A stretch of 64,000 nucleotides of DNA from Thermosporothrix hazakensis (GCF_003253565.1 NZ_QKUF01000018.1:62001-126000), one strand, 5' to 3'. Counted from the first letter of the stretch, positions 1 to 9,133 are shown. Notes: generated by a model not told the origin, from the sequence alone. Program-made: numbers and translations.

Positions 1-20
1 GTCAATGGGGGGACCAGGAA

Positions 21-63
21 AATGTGGGGACGGCGGTTTTGCGGTGCCGCGCGTTCCCACATT
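21..63 (-). terminator. Terminator hairpin downstream of ppc
   Basis: Positions 21-32 pair with 52-63 over 12 bp with one G-T wobble, and an inner 4-bp stem pairs 33-36 with 47-50. On the minus strand the stem is followed by a short T run. It lies about 30 bases after the ppc stop, so it probably ends that transcript. No stronger signal is visible nearby. Confidence 0.6.
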
Positions 64-94
64 CACTATTTCTCAATCTGGATCCAGTAAAAGT

Positions 95-2950
95 CTAGCC
101 TGTGTTACGCAAACCAGCGGCTACACCATTGATTGTCAGTAGAACGGCGTAGGTCAGGCGCATGCGCTCTTTCTCTTCTGTGCTGGCTGTGGCCTCCGCC
201 TCACGATCAAGCATCAGCGGGCCGCCCAGTTCGCGTAAGCGGCGCAGCAGCGCGACCTGAAAGTAGCTCATGGGGTCAACATAGGGATTACGTCGCTTGA
301 TCGATTGCTGCAACACCGGTGCGGTGTCGAGCAGTTCCTTTCCGCCGACAATCTGGCAAACCAGGCTTCTGGTGCGCTCATATTCTTCCTGGATAGTGTG
401 CGAGATCCGGTCTCGGAGCGCTGGATCTTTAACCAGCGAGGCGTAATGTTGCGCAATATGCATATCCGCTTTGGAGAGCGTCATTTGCAGGTTGTCCAGG
501 AAGGCACGGAAGAACGGCCACTGGCGATACATCTGTTGCAGCAGCCCCAGCGACTCGGGCTGCTGACCGATGAACTCTTCCAGGGCGCCACCAACGCCAT
601 ACCAGCTTGGCAACACGTAGCGGCTCTGCATCCAGGAGAAGACCCAGGGAATAGCGCGCAGGTCTTCAATGGTGTTGCCCCGGGTGCGGCGTGCCGGGCG
701 TGAGCCAATATTCAACCAGCCAATTTCTAGAATCGGCGTTGCCTGCTCAAAGAAGCTCAGGAAGGATGGATCATTGTAGATCAGATCGCGGTACCGTTTA
801 TGCGCATTCGCCGAGAGCAGTTGCATAGTATTACGCCATTCCTCGGTGGCCCGTGGATGCACCTGTGTCTCAATGATGTGCTCATCCGGGATACTGGAGC
901 GTGCCACGCCAGCGATGACCAGTTCCATATTACGGATCGCAATCTCGTAGAGCCCATACTTAAAGGAGAGCATTTCGCCCTGCTCAGTAATGCGCAGACG
1001 GCCATGAATCGTCCCGGGAGGCTGGCCGAGGATCGCTTCATAGATCGGACCACCACCCCGACCGATCGCGCCGCCGCGCCCATGAAACATGGTGATCCCG
1101 ATCTGGTGGCGTTTGCCAAGCTCTGTCAGGCGGAGCTGTGCTTCGTAGAGCTCCCAACCGGAGGTCAGAATACCGCCGTCTTTGCTGCTGTCCGAGTAGC
1201 CAAGCATGACCTGCTGCTGATCCTGACAGTTGCGCAGATAGGCGCGATAGTTCGGATGGGTAAAGGCCTGTTCCAGTATTTGTGTACAGGCATGTAGATC
1301 ATCAATCGTCTCAAAAAGGGGCACAATGGGGAGATCATCAATGCCAGCTTCCTTACAGAAAAACTGTACCTCCAGCAAATCACTGAGTGAGTGCGACATG
1401 CTGATGATATAGCAGGTGATGACGCGTTTCCCATACTCGTCCCGTGCCTGCTTGACTCCCTGGAAGGTGCGCAGGATATGCCATGTATCCTCGCTGAGTT
1501 GCAGACCGGGACGAGTCAGGATGCGCGGATCACGCAAGAGCATTTCCAGAATGCGCAGGCGTTCCGCTTCCTCAAGCTGGCTGTAATCCTGTTCGCAGAG
1601 TCCTGTGACCTGAAGTAGTTCGGCCAGAGCGCGGGCATGGCGTTCGCTATGCTGGCGCACATCGAGGGCGACAAAATAGAAGCCGAAGAGCTCTACCTGT
1701 CTGAGCAGGCGACCGAGGCGGCCTCTGGTGAGTGCCTCTTCACCATTCTCACGTAGGCTATCACGAACAAGGAGCAGGTCGCGGTGCAGTTCCTCTGCTG
1801 TTTGGTAAGCGACGTTGCCATTGTGCCGGTCAAGGGTTGCGCCGAGGCGCTTCCAGATAAACGAGAGCTTACGGCGGTATGGCTCAAGCGCTGTCTGGGG
1901 GCCGAGTTCATGATCATAGTCCGGCATGCACTGCGCGTCATAGTCCAGCGACTGCTGAAGCTCTGGTGTGATGCGGACATAGGAGAGTGACTGCGAGAAT
2001 TCGGCGGCCAGTTTTTCGATACTGGTGCGATACTGCTCGATAATATGTTCGCGTTGCAGTCGCAGGGCTGTATGCATGGTTGTCGCGCTCACATAGGGGT
2101 TACCGTCCTGATCGCCACCGATCCAGGAACCAAGCCGCAAGAATGAGGGCACGGTTACACCGGGATAGCTCTGTTGGAGCAGCTCTTCAAACTCGCTGTA
2201 GAGATCGGGCAGAGCATCGAACAGGATCTCATCCAGATAATAGATGCCCATTTTGACCTCATCAATGGGCTGTGGGCGCACGCGTCGAACGGCGTCCGTA
2301 CGCCAGAGCAGGTCAATGGTCCCTTCAAGCTGTTGTTGCCAGCGGCTATGCTCCCGTGGGGTCATAGTCTTCTGCTGATCCTGGATTTCAAGCAGGTGAG
2401 CAATCTGGCTTGACTTGGTGATGAGGCTACGACGCGTTGCTTCTGTTGGATGGGCCGTAAAGACAAGATCGATGGACATTTCGTTCAGGAGTTGTTGAAC
2501 GGCCTCCGCGGATAAATTGTTCTGTTTGAAAAAATCGATCAAAGCCGAGAGAGAACCGCGTTGTGGGGTGCTCTGCTCGCTTAATTCATGTGCGCGCCGA
2601 CGTCGAATGCGGTGATATTGCTCGGCGGTATTCACCAGATGGAAGTAAATAGTGAAGGCGCGAATCACATCGATGGCGCGTTCAAGTGAACAGCCATTGA
2701 CGAGATCTGTGATTTCCTCATCCAGACGGCGAATTTCAGCCTCAATCCGGGCTTGCTCTTCTGGTGTGGCATCGACCTGGCGTTCTGTGCATTCGCGGAG
2801 CCGTTTGCACCGTTGGCGTAGACCCTCAACAGTGTTAAATACTTCGGGACCCCCGTACCGCTGGATCGCCTCGCCGAGAGCATTTCCCAGTGTGCGAATA
2901 TCCGCGCGCAGAGGGGCGTCAATTTCGCGACGACTTTCATGGTCTGACAT
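95..2950 (-). CDS. ppc: Phosphoenolpyruvate carboxylase
   Basis: A 951-residue protein, usual length for bacterial PEP carboxylase, which carboxylates PEP with bicarbonate to give oxaloacetate and refill the TCA cycle. Visible family motifs are FTAHPTEATRRS with the catalytic His near residue 167, GSWIGGDQDGNP, LGYSDSSKDGG, the glycine-rich loop FHGRGGAIGRGGGP, and the conserved C-terminal NTG that forms part of the active site. The ATG start is preceded by AGGA at good spacing. It stands alone on the minus strand and is divergent from the S9 peptidase. No truncation or missing residue was seen. The assignment is firm from the motifs; allosteric properties cannot be judged here. Confidence 0.98.
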   Translation of the reverse strand: MSDHESRREIDAPLRADIRTLGNALGEAIQRYGGPEVFNTVEGLRQRCKRLRECTERQVDATPEEQARIEAEIRRLDEEITDLVNGCSLERAIDVIRAFTIYFHLVNTAEQYHRIRRRRAHELSEQSTPQRGSLSALIDFFKQNNLSAEAVQQLLNEMSIDLVFTAHPTEATRRSLITKSSQIAHLLEIQDQQKTMTPREHSRWQQQLEGTIDLLWRTDAVRRVRPQPIDEVKMGIYYLDEILFDALPDLYSEFEELLQQSYPGVTVPSFLRLGSWIGGDQDGNPYVSATTMHTALRLQREHIIEQYRTSIEKLAAEFSQSLSYVRITPELQQSLDYDAQCMPDYDHELGPQTALEPYRRKLSFIWKRLGATLDRHNGNVAYQTAEELHRDLLLVRDSLRENGEEALTRGRLGRLLRQVELFGFYFVALDVRQHSERHARALAELLQVTGLCEQDYSQLEEAERLRILEMLLRDPRILTRPGLQLSEDTWHILRTFQGVKQARDEYGKRVITCYIISMSHSLSDLLEVQFFCKEAGIDDLPIVPLFETIDDLHACTQILEQAFTHPNYRAYLRNCQDQQQVMLGYSDSSKDGGILTSGWELYEAQLRLTELGKRHQIGITMFHGRGGAIGRGGGPIYEAILGQPPGTIHGRLRITEQGEMLSFKYGLYEIAIRNMELVIAGVARSSIPDEHIIETQVHPRATEEWRNTMQLLSANAHKRYRDLIYNDPSFLSFFEQATPILEIGWLNIGSRPARRTRGNTIEDLRAIPWVFSWMQSRYVLPSWYGVGGALEEFIGQQPESLGLLQQMYRQWPFFRAFLDNLQMTLSKADMHIAQHYASLVKDPALRDRISHTIQEEYERTRSLVCQIVGGKELLDTAPVLQQSIKRRNPYVDPMSYFQVALLRRLRELGGPLMLDREAEATASTEEKERMRLTYAVLLTINGVAAGLRNTG

Positions 2951-3260
2951 CTTTTTCCTCTACCAGAACATTTTGTTTTTCTGTTCAAGTGATTGTCGGT
3001 AAGGCGGTCATTGCCATACATGTTAGCCCTTCATTGTGACCTGTTTTTCTCATTCTATCATACCAGAAGGAGGTGAGCCCCAGGAGCGGCGCTTTTCTCT
3101 TGAACCGGCAAGATTTTGTACAATAGGGATGGAGACAGTGGCCGCTCTGTGGCAAGAGCCTCGTGAGATGAAGAACGTGGTATAATAGATATTACGATCC
3201 TCTACCGTGAGATACCGGCTGCTTGACCCATACAATCTCAGAGAGGAATAAAGAAATACG
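2951..3260. other. Divergent intergenic region, ppc / S9 peptidase
   Basis: No convincing gene is present. A TATAAT at 3181-3186 faces the peptidase gene and could be its -10 element, but the -35 region is weak. GAGAGGA at 3241-3247 is a plausible, somewhat distant ribosome binding site for the ATG at 3261. Nothing else recognisable was found. Confidence 0.45.
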
Positions 3261-5096
3261 ATGACGTCATTGATTCCCCGTACCGTTCTTTTTGGCAATC
3301 CAGTTCAATCGAGCCCGCAGATATCGCCTGATGGTACCAGAATGGCGTATCTGGCCCCGGTAAATGATGTGCTGAACGTTTGGGTAGGCACTATCGGGCA
3401 GGATGATGCTCGACCGGTGACCCGTGACACAGAGCGCAACATTCGCTTCTATATATGGAGTATGGATGGTTCCTCTATTCTCTATATACAGGATAAAGGC
3501 GGCGATGAGAACTGGCACCTGTATATCACCGATATCGCGAGCGGCGAAACTCGTGATCTAACTCCTTTTGAGGGCGTACAGGCACAGGTGATTTATTATG
3601 ACAAGCATTTCCCCGAGCAGATGGTAGTCGGTCTGAACAAGGAGAACCCGCAGATCTCAGATGCCTATCGGCTGAACCTGGCTTCAGGAGAATTGACACT
3701 GGCCGCGAAGAATCCCGGGAACGTGATCGGTTGGGTGGCTGATATGCGATTGCAGGTTCGTGGTGCAATGGGCATGCGGCCCGATGGTGGCGCTGATATG
3801 CTGGTGCGTGACACTGAGGAGGGCGAGTGGCGTCTGTTGTTGAGCTGGAGCAGCGAGGAGACTCAGAATAGCTCTCCGCTTGGCTTTACCCATGATGGAC
3901 AGGGGCTTTATTTGCTCGACGCACGCGATGCCAATGCCGGCCGCCTGGTGAAAATGAATCTGGCTGACGGACAGCTTGAGGTGCTGGCCGAGGACCCACA
4001 CTATGATGTTAGCGATGTGATTACGCATCCAGACACCCATGAGATACAGGCCGTCTGTTTCAAGAAAGAGCGCGATACCTGGCACATTCTGGATGAGTCC
4101 ATTCGCGCCGACTTTGCCCGTATCCAGGAGTTGAGAGATGGCGATGTCGCGTTGCTGAGTCGTGACGATGCCGATGAAACCTGGATTGTGGGCTTTACGC
4201 TGGATAATGGGCCAACTCCCTACTATGCCTATCACCGCCCGACTGGGAAGGCACAATTCCTGTTTGACAATCGTCCGGACCTGAATAACTACACACTGGC
4301 CCGCATGCAGCCGATCTCATTTACCGCTCGCGATGGCCTGATCATTCATGGCTATCTCACGCTCCCGGTTGACAAGGATCCGCATCAGTTGCCACTGGTC
4401 TTGAACGTGCATGGTGGTCCCTGGGCGCGCGATTCCTGGGGTTTTCATCCCGAGGCGCAATGGCTGGCGAATCGCGGCTATGCCTGTCTTCAGGTCAACT
4501 ATCGAGGCTCATCCGGCTATGGCAAGGACTTTCTGAACGCGGGAGATAAAGAGTGGGGGGGTAAGATGCATGATGATCTTGTCGATGCCGTGAACTGGGC
4601 TGTTGAGCAGGGGGTAGCTGATCCGAAGCGTGTTGCGATCTATGGTGGCTCATATGGAGGCTATGCCGCGCTGGTCGGGGCAACCTTTACCCCGGATCTG
4701 TTCTGCTGTGCCGTTGATATTGTCGGCGTCAGTAACCTGATCTCATTTATCAAAACTGTTCCTCCTTACTGGGTGCCGATGCTCAGCATGCTACATCAGC
4801 GAGTTGGCAACCCCGATACCGAAGAGGAGTTTTTGAAATCGCGCTCGCCGCTCTTCAAAGTGGACCGCATCAAGATTCCGATGTTGATCGCACAGGGAGC
4901 AAATGATCCGCGAGTGAAGCAGGCAGAGTCCGAGCAGATTGTTGAGGCAATGAAGCAGAAGGGGATCGAGTATGAATATCTGTTATTCCCCGATGAAGGG
5001 CATGGCTTTGCGAAACCGGAAAATCGCCTGAAATTCTATGCAAGGGCTGAAGAGTTCCTGGCGAAACATCTGGGTGGTCGTTATGAGAAAGCGTAA
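3261..5096 (+). CDS. S9 family (prolyl oligopeptidase-type) serine peptidase
   Basis: A 611-residue protein with an N-terminal beta-propeller built from repeated SPDG/WSMDG-type strands (about residues 10-330) and a C-terminal alpha/beta-hydrolase domain. The nucleophile motif GGSYGGYA places the Ser at about 464; GANDPRV gives Asp about 549 and DEGHGF gives His about 581, so the triad is complete. HGGPWARD matches the oxyanion region of acylaminoacyl-peptidase and dipeptidyl-peptidase IV-like enzymes. No signal peptide is evident, so it is probably cytoplasmic and cleaves short peptides. The PRPP-synthetase-like gene follows after a short gap containing a strong hairpin. Exact substrate preference is not predictable. 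Confidence 0.93.
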   Translation: MTSLIPRTVLFGNPVQSSPQISPDGTRMAYLAPVNDVLNVWVGTIGQDDARPVTRDTERNIRFYIWSMDGSSILYIQDKGGDENWHLYITDIASGETRDLTPFEGVQAQVIYYDKHFPEQMVVGLNKENPQISDAYRLNLASGELTLAAKNPGNVIGWVADMRLQVRGAMGMRPDGGADMLVRDTEEGEWRLLLSWSSEETQNSSPLGFTHDGQGLYLLDARDANAGRLVKMNLADGQLEVLAEDPHYDVSDVITHPDTHEIQAVCFKKERDTWHILDESIRADFARIQELRDGDVALLSRDDADETWIVGFTLDNGPTPYYAYHRPTGKAQFLFDNRPDLNNYTLARMQPISFTARDGLIIHGYLTLPVDKDPHQLPLVLNVHGGPWARDSWGFHPEAQWLANRGYACLQVNYRGSSGYGKDFLNAGDKEWGGKMHDDLVDAVNWAVEQGVADPKRVAIYGGSYGGYAALVGATFTPDLFCCAVDIVGVSNLISFIKTVPPYWVPMLSMLHQRVGNPDTEEEFLKSRSPLFKVDRIKIPMLIAQGANDPRVKQAESEQIVEAMKQKGIEYEYLLFPDEGHGFAKPENRLKFYARAEEFLAKHLGGRYEKA

Positions 5097-5107
5097 CCGG
5101 TGCGTCG

Positions 5108-5140
5108 GTTTCTGTGGAGGAATAGAACCTCCACAGAAGC
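5108..5140 (+). promoter_or_regulatory. Perfect inverted repeat in the prs leader
   Basis: Positions 5110-5120 and 5128-5138 are an exact 11-bp inverted repeat with a 7-base loop, extendable outward by a wobble and a G-C pair. It lies between the peptidase stop (5096) and the prs start (5160). No T run follows, so a simple intrinsic terminator is unlikely; RNA processing, stability or leader regulation are alternatives. Its presence also argues against the GTG at 5100 as a start. Confidence 0.55.
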
Positions 5141-5159
5141 ACCTGTTGAGGGATCTTCC

Positions 5160-6107
5160 ATGATTGATGATCCGATGAAAGTGTTTGCGGGGAGTGGAAG
5201 TCGCCAGTTGACCGCGCGTATCTGTGCTTATCTGGGCCTCCCCATGGGGAAGAACGAGACCTTACACTTCTCCGATGGCAATACCTTTGTGCGCATTCTG
5301 GAGAACGTGCGCGGGCGACGTGTCTATCTGGTGCAGTCAACGATCTTTCCAGCCAATGATAACTTCATGGAGTTGCTGTTCTGGATAGATGCCTTTAGGC
5401 GTTCCGGTGTCGATTCGGTGACGGTGGTTATTCCTTATTTTAGCTATGCCAAAGGCGACAAAAAGGATGAGCCGCGCGTCTCGATTCGGGCCCGGGTCTG
5501 TGCTGATGCGATAGAGGTTGCAGGTGCGGATCGGATAGTGATGATGGACCTGCACGCGCCGCAGATTCAGGGCTTTTTTCATCGGCCCGTTGATAACCTG
5601 TACGCGCTGCCGTTGCTGTGCAACCGCATTAAGAAGCTGAATCTGGAGAACATTGTTGTCGTTTCACCTGATGCGGGCTTTGCCAAGCAGGCCCGCCGGT
5701 ATGCCTCCTGTTTGCAGGCTCCAATGGCGATAGCCGATAAAGAGCGGAGCGGGCATGATGAGAAGGCAAGTATTCTGCAACTGATCGGAGATGTGCGAGG
5801 GAAGACCGCTGTCATTGTTGATGATTTCACGATCTCTGGTGGGACGCTGGCGGCAGTGGCGCAGGAGCTGGTCGCACATGGGGCTGTGGCGGTCTATGCT
5901 GCGGTCACGCACGGGGTGCTGACTCCGGGGTCCATTGAGCGGATTGATGCAAGCCCGATTCAGCGGCTCTTTATTACCGATACGGTAGAGAACCAGCCGG
6001 TAACCTTTTCACAGAAGATCGAGGTGGTCTCTGTCGCATCGCTGTTTGCGGAGGCAATGAGGCGTATCCATTATCGTGAGAGCATCAGCGAAATGTTTCG
6101 CTACTGA
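5160..6107 (+). CDS. Ribose-phosphate pyrophosphokinase-like protein
   Basis: Predicted to make PRPP from ribose 5-phosphate and ATP for nucleotide, His and Trp synthesis. From ATG 5160 (GAGG about 8 bases upstream) the protein is 315 residues, the normal Prs length; an in-frame GTG at 5100 would add 20 residues and run through a hairpin, so it was rejected. Visible motifs are the flexible-loop region PYFSYAKGDKKDEPR, the ribose-phosphate signature DLHAPQIQGFF, and a PRPP loop VDDFTISGGTL. The loop and flexible-loop motifs differ from the classical class I forms (DDMIDTGGT; YARQDRK), so this is a divergent synthetase or a specialised paralogue. Fold assignment is firm, exact class is not. Confidence 0.85.
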   Translation: MIDDPMKVFAGSGSRQLTARICAYLGLPMGKNETLHFSDGNTFVRILENVRGRRVYLVQSTIFPANDNFMELLFWIDAFRRSGVDSVTVVIPYFSYAKGDKKDEPRVSIRARVCADAIEVAGADRIVMMDLHAPQIQGFFHRPVDNLYALPLLCNRIKKLNLENIVVVSPDAGFAKQARRYASCLQAPMAIADKERSGHDEKASILQLIGDVRGKTAVIVDDFTISGGTLAAVAQELVAHGAVAVYAAVTHGVLTPGSIERIDASPIQRLFITDTVENQPVTFSQKIEVVSVASLFAEAMRRIHYRESISEMFRY

Positions 6108-6414
6108 GAGAACGGTAACGGGTCCGTTGCCGGCAGGAGCGCTCTTGCTGTAGAATGGCCTTCTTAGGAAAGTGGTGAGATGTGCCAGCTCCGATCAATA
6201 TTGGCTTCAGCCAGACTAAAAGTGTAAACAAATGGGGACTGTTCCCGTTTATACATTATGAGAGGGATACATCCAGGCAGCCGGAAGGAATCCGCTGCTG
6301 TTCTCTTTTCTGGCAAAGGGGCAGGAAAGGAAGAACGGGAGTGAGGACTATCGGGCCTTTATTTGACTTTTTCTACTGAAAACCATAGTAAGGCTTGATA
6401 GTGAAAGAGACTCC
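6108..6414. other. Intergenic region after prs
   Basis: A stem at 6113-6120/6125-6132 (8 bp, one wobble, loop GGTC) sits just after the prs stop and may aid termination, though no T run follows. A second inverted repeat pairs 6222-6229 with 6247-6254 (one mismatch), with an inner GGGA/TCCC stem. The 65-codon ORF at 6182-6379 has no domain, ribosome binding site or coding character, and was not called. Confidence 0.4.
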
Positions 6415-6443
6415 ATGACACAACAGAATGGATGGTGTATAAT
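6415..6443 (+). promoter_or_regulatory. Promoter for the kinase-FHA gene
   Basis: ATGACA (6415-6420), 17-base spacer, TATAAT (6438-6443). The predicted transcript start near 6450 lies after an alternative upstream ATG at 6432, which supports the gene start at 6486. Confidence 0.6.
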
Positions 6444-6485
6444 GGAGCCGCTAATAGTAGCTTAACGAACGAGGAGCGCAAACCA

Positions 6486-7715
6486 ATGAACGGCGACATG
6501 ATTGGTCGCGTTATGAAAGATCGGTATAAACTCATTGACGAACGGGGACGGGGAAGCTTCGCTACGGTATATGTTGCGCGTGACCTCAAAAACAACCGTA
6601 TCTATGCCGTCAAAGTCATGCATATGGACTTCTCAAATGACGATGACCTTCTTGCGCGTTTTCAGAGAGAAGCATATATATTGCAACAGTTGCAGGACCC
6701 CCATATTGTCCGTATTATAGAGTATGGTGACGATCACAATATGCACTATATTGTGATGGACTACATTGATGGGCAGAGCCTCAAGTACTATATGATTAAT
6801 CAGGGACAAATGGACCCGCTGAAAGCAATAGGGTATGCTCGTCAGATAGCGGAGGGATTGAACGCGGCATACAATAAAGGGGTGGTGCATCGTGATATCA
6901 AGCCCCAGAATATTTTGATTGACTCGAACAACGTGGTAAAGATCACTGATTTTGGTCTGGCGCGGAGCCGGGAGACTGTCACGCTCACTCAATCCAATGT
7001 CTTTATGGGGACTGCCTTCTATATCTCTCCTGAGCAGGCAGCAAGTGGGCGCTCGGCTGATACGCGCTCGGACCTGTACTCAGTTGCTGCGGTTTTATTT
7101 GAGATGCTGGCTGGTTGCCCTCCGTTTCAGGGAGAGACAGCCGTTGAGATTGTGATCAAGCAGATCAATGAGCCCGTACCGTCAATTTGTCGCCTCCGCT
7201 CCGACTTGCCTTTAGAAGCCGATCGCTTTATGATGAAAGCGCTTGCCAAAGAGCCCGGTGATCGTTTTCAGACTCCACTTGAATTCATCACAGCGCTTGA
7301 TCGTTTGCAAGAACATATTCCCCAGACGCTCTCACCGCTCTATGGTCGCGGTGGGATGGGACATGAGAAACTGGTATCGGGTGATCTAGCGCCAGACAGG
7401 GCTCAGAAAAAAGAGGCCTGGATGACTGTTTCGGCTTCGGGGAACCGTTTTCACTTGCAAGGGGATAAATTAATTGTGGGGAGACGTGATCCAACGCTCG
7501 GGATCTATCCAGATATCGATCTGGCTGACAAAACCGTTGGGCGACGGCATGCCTATCTTCACAGGCAGGGAGACACCTATACAGTTGAAGATCTTGAGTC
7601 CCGCAATAAGACTCGCTTGAATGGAGAGATCTTGATGCCACATCAGCAGCGTCTTCTCAAAGACGGTGATGTCCTCCGTTTTGGAAGCGTTGAGGCGCGT
7701 TTTGAATTGCGATAA
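6486..7715 (+). CDS. Ser/Thr protein kinase with C-terminal FHA domain
   Basis: A 409-residue protein. The kinase domain (about residues 10-275) has the loop GRGSFATV, the lysine in YAVKVMH, catalytic HRDIKPQN, DFGLA and SPEQ of the activation segment, so it should be active. The C-terminal part (about 320-409) is an FHA phosphothreonine-binding domain with GRR, GRRHA and LNG motifs. The start is set by GAGGAG at 6471-6476, nine bases before the ATG. No membrane segment is seen, so it is probably cytosolic. It opens a block of phospho-signalling genes with a membrane FHA protein and a second kinase. It may phosphorylate and bind its own targets, as kinase-FHA pairs do elsewhere; the substrates are unknown. 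Confidence 0.93.
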   Translation: MNGDMIGRVMKDRYKLIDERGRGSFATVYVARDLKNNRIYAVKVMHMDFSNDDDLLARFQREAYILQQLQDPHIVRIIEYGDDHNMHYIVMDYIDGQSLKYYMINQGQMDPLKAIGYARQIAEGLNAAYNKGVVHRDIKPQNILIDSNNVVKITDFGLARSRETVTLTQSNVFMGTAFYISPEQAASGRSADTRSDLYSVAAVLFEMLAGCPPFQGETAVEIVIKQINEPVPSICRLRSDLPLEADRFMMKALAKEPGDRFQTPLEFITALDRLQEHIPQTLSPLYGRGGMGHEKLVSGDLAPDRAQKKEAWMTVSASGNRFHLQGDKLIVGRRDPTLGIYPDIDLADKTVGRRHAYLHRQGDTYTVEDLESRNKTRLNGEILMPHQQRLLKDGDVLRFGSVEARFELR

Positions 7716-7745
7716 CGTGGCGTTCTTTTGCATGGAGTCGCGTAT

Positions 7746-7836
7746 GTAGGGATACCCGCACGGGTGCCCGATTCAGGTCGGGTGGCACGTACTCTCCCTG
7801 GATGCTTTGCGGGAGAGGTGGAGAGGCCGCCCCTAC
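7746..7836. repeat. Possible small non-coding repeat element
   Basis: The segment is bounded by GTAGGG (7746-7751) and CCCTAC (7831-7836). It contains a hairpin at 7764-7788 made from GTGCC/GGCAC and CGA/TCG. The GTAGGG...GGCCGCCCCTAC style resembles short dispersed intergenic repeats in some Chloroflexota, from memory only. A single copy is visible here, so it could be chance. Confidence 0.3.
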
Positions 7837-7858
7837 GACCAGAGGGGTGAAAAAAAAG

Positions 7859-9133
7859 ATGAATAGTGTAACGCTCGTTTCTACAGCGAAAAGTATTCCT
7901 GCGCCTGTATTTGCACTTGCCGGATTCCAGCCTAATCCTCTGTTGCTCATAGTTGCCATCGTGGTTATTGTTCTTGTTATTATTGCCATCGTTTTCGTTG
8001 TCATACGGATGGGCAAGAAGAAAACGGACGCTGCGGCTCCGGGGATGGGCACAGGCAATGAATGGCAGCCGCAGGGACAGCAACAGGGTGGCTGGAATGC
8101 ACAGCCGCAAATGCAGCAACAGGGTGGCTGGAATGCACAGCCGCAAATGCAGCAGCCTCCACAGCAGGCCGGTTGGGGACAGCCCGATATGCAGCCTCAG
8201 CAAGCTGCCTGGGGTGCACAACCACAGCAGCAAGGCTCCGGCGCTAGTTGGGGGGCTCAGGCTCCGACACAGCAGGCCGGTTGGGGTGCACAACCACAGC
8301 AGCAGGGCTCTGATCCTACCTGGAATGCACAGCAGGCCGGTTGGGGTGCACAACCACAGCAGCAGGGCTCTGATCCTACCTGGAATGCACAGCAGGCCGG
8401 GGGCTGGAATACTCCTAATCCTGTCGCACCGCAACAGCAGCCCGTAAACCAGTGGGGGGGAGCAGGTTCGCAGCCTTCGTGGGGAGCTCCGGGCAGTCAG
8501 GACGCATGGTCACAGCAGCCACAACCACAGCAACAGGCCGGTTGGGGCGCACAGCCACAGCAGCCCGTGCAACAGTCTGCTCCGACAGTCTTTGCAGGTG
8601 GCGGGAATAACGCGGCCGGTGGCTGGAATCAGCAGCCGCAGCAGTTTGGTGCGACGCCTGCTCCGGCCAGCGAACAGCAGTGGGGGGCTCCACAGCAGTA
8701 TCAGCAGCAGAATGCTCCCTGGCAGCCACAGCAGGGCGGTTTCAACACCCCAATGGGTGGAGATCCGACTGTTTTTGCCAGCGAGAACGACGCAGATAAG
8801 ACCGTTCTCCGCTCGCAGAACCCGGTGGCCGGTATCGGCTATGTGCGGGTGAAGAAGGGCAAAGATGAGGGACGCGTCTATGAAATCCGCAAGGAGTCAC
8901 TGAGCATTGGTCGAAGCCGTGAGAGTGATATCTTCCTGGAAGATCTGGCCGTTTCTCGCTTGCATGCCTCACTCGTCAACCTCGGCAATGGGAACTATGC
9001 CTTGAAGGATGAGGGAAGTGCCAACGGCACGAAGGTGAATGACCAGCTCGTCAACAAATATCAGACCTATCAGTTGAAGGAAGGCGATGAGATCCAGCTT
9101 GGACAGACCGTCCTGGTCTTTAGCCGTCGCTAA
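7859..9133 (+). CDS. Membrane-anchored FHA-domain protein with Gln/Trp/Gly-rich repeats
   Basis: A 424-residue protein. An N-terminal hydrophobic helix (about residues 23-50, rich in I, V and L) is followed by KKK, suggesting a single membrane span with the rest in the cytoplasm. Residues about 60-310 are low complexity, full of Gln, Pro, Trp and Gly in AGWGAQPQQQ-type repeats, with exact 36- and 60-bp DNA duplications. The C-terminal FHA domain (about 330-424) shows SIGRSRESDI, SRLHASL and SANGTKVN, so phosphothreonine binding should be intact. The start follows AGAGGGG at 7841-7847; an in-frame ATG at 7802 is less likely. It sits between two kinases and probably acts as their phospho-dependent partner. 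The repeat tract may form a flexible or self-associating scaffold. Confidence 0.88.
   Translation: MNSVTLVSTAKSIPAPVFALAGFQPNPLLLIVAIVVIVLVIIAIVFVVIRMGKKKTDAAAPGMGTGNEWQPQGQQQGGWNAQPQMQQQGGWNAQPQMQQPPQQAGWGQPDMQPQQAAWGAQPQQQGSGASWGAQAPTQQAGWGAQPQQQGSDPTWNAQQAGWGAQPQQQGSDPTWNAQQAGGWNTPNPVAPQQQPVNQWGGAGSQPSWGAPGSQDAWSQQPQPQQQAGWGAQPQQPVQQSAPTVFAGGGNNAAGGWNQQPQQFGATPAPASEQQWGAPQQYQQQNAPWQPQQGGFNTPMGGDPTVFASENDADKTVLRSQNPVAGIGYVRVKKGKDEGRVYEIRKESLSIGRSRESDIFLEDLAVSRLHASLVNLGNGNYALKDEGSANGTKVNDQLVNKYQTYQLKEGDEIQLGQTVLVFSRR
8081..8152 (+). repeat. 36-bp tandem duplication in the FHA gene
   Basis: Positions 8081-8116 are repeated exactly at 8117-8152. The unit encodes twelve residues of QQGGWNAQPQMQ type. 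The perfect identity points to recent slippage or recombination. Confidence 0.9.
8281..8400 (+). repeat. 60-bp tandem duplication in the FHA gene
   Basis: Positions 8281-8340 are repeated exactly at 8341-8400, and the ten bases before the first copy match the unit end. The frame is kept (20 residues per unit), so copy number can vary without breaking the protein. Confidence 0.95.

Noticed and set aside
5100..5159. GTG start adding 20 residues to the PRPP-synthetase-like protein
   Set aside because: The extension is encoded by a perfect hairpin and lacks a ribosome binding site; ATG 5160 gives the family length.
6182..6379. A 65-codon ORF after prs
   Set aside because: It has no ribosome binding site, domain or coding bias, and contains an inverted repeat.
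8081..8400. Tandem repeats considered as a CRISPR array
   Set aside because: The units are contiguous without spacers, in frame with the FHA gene, and encode Gln-rich peptide repeats.
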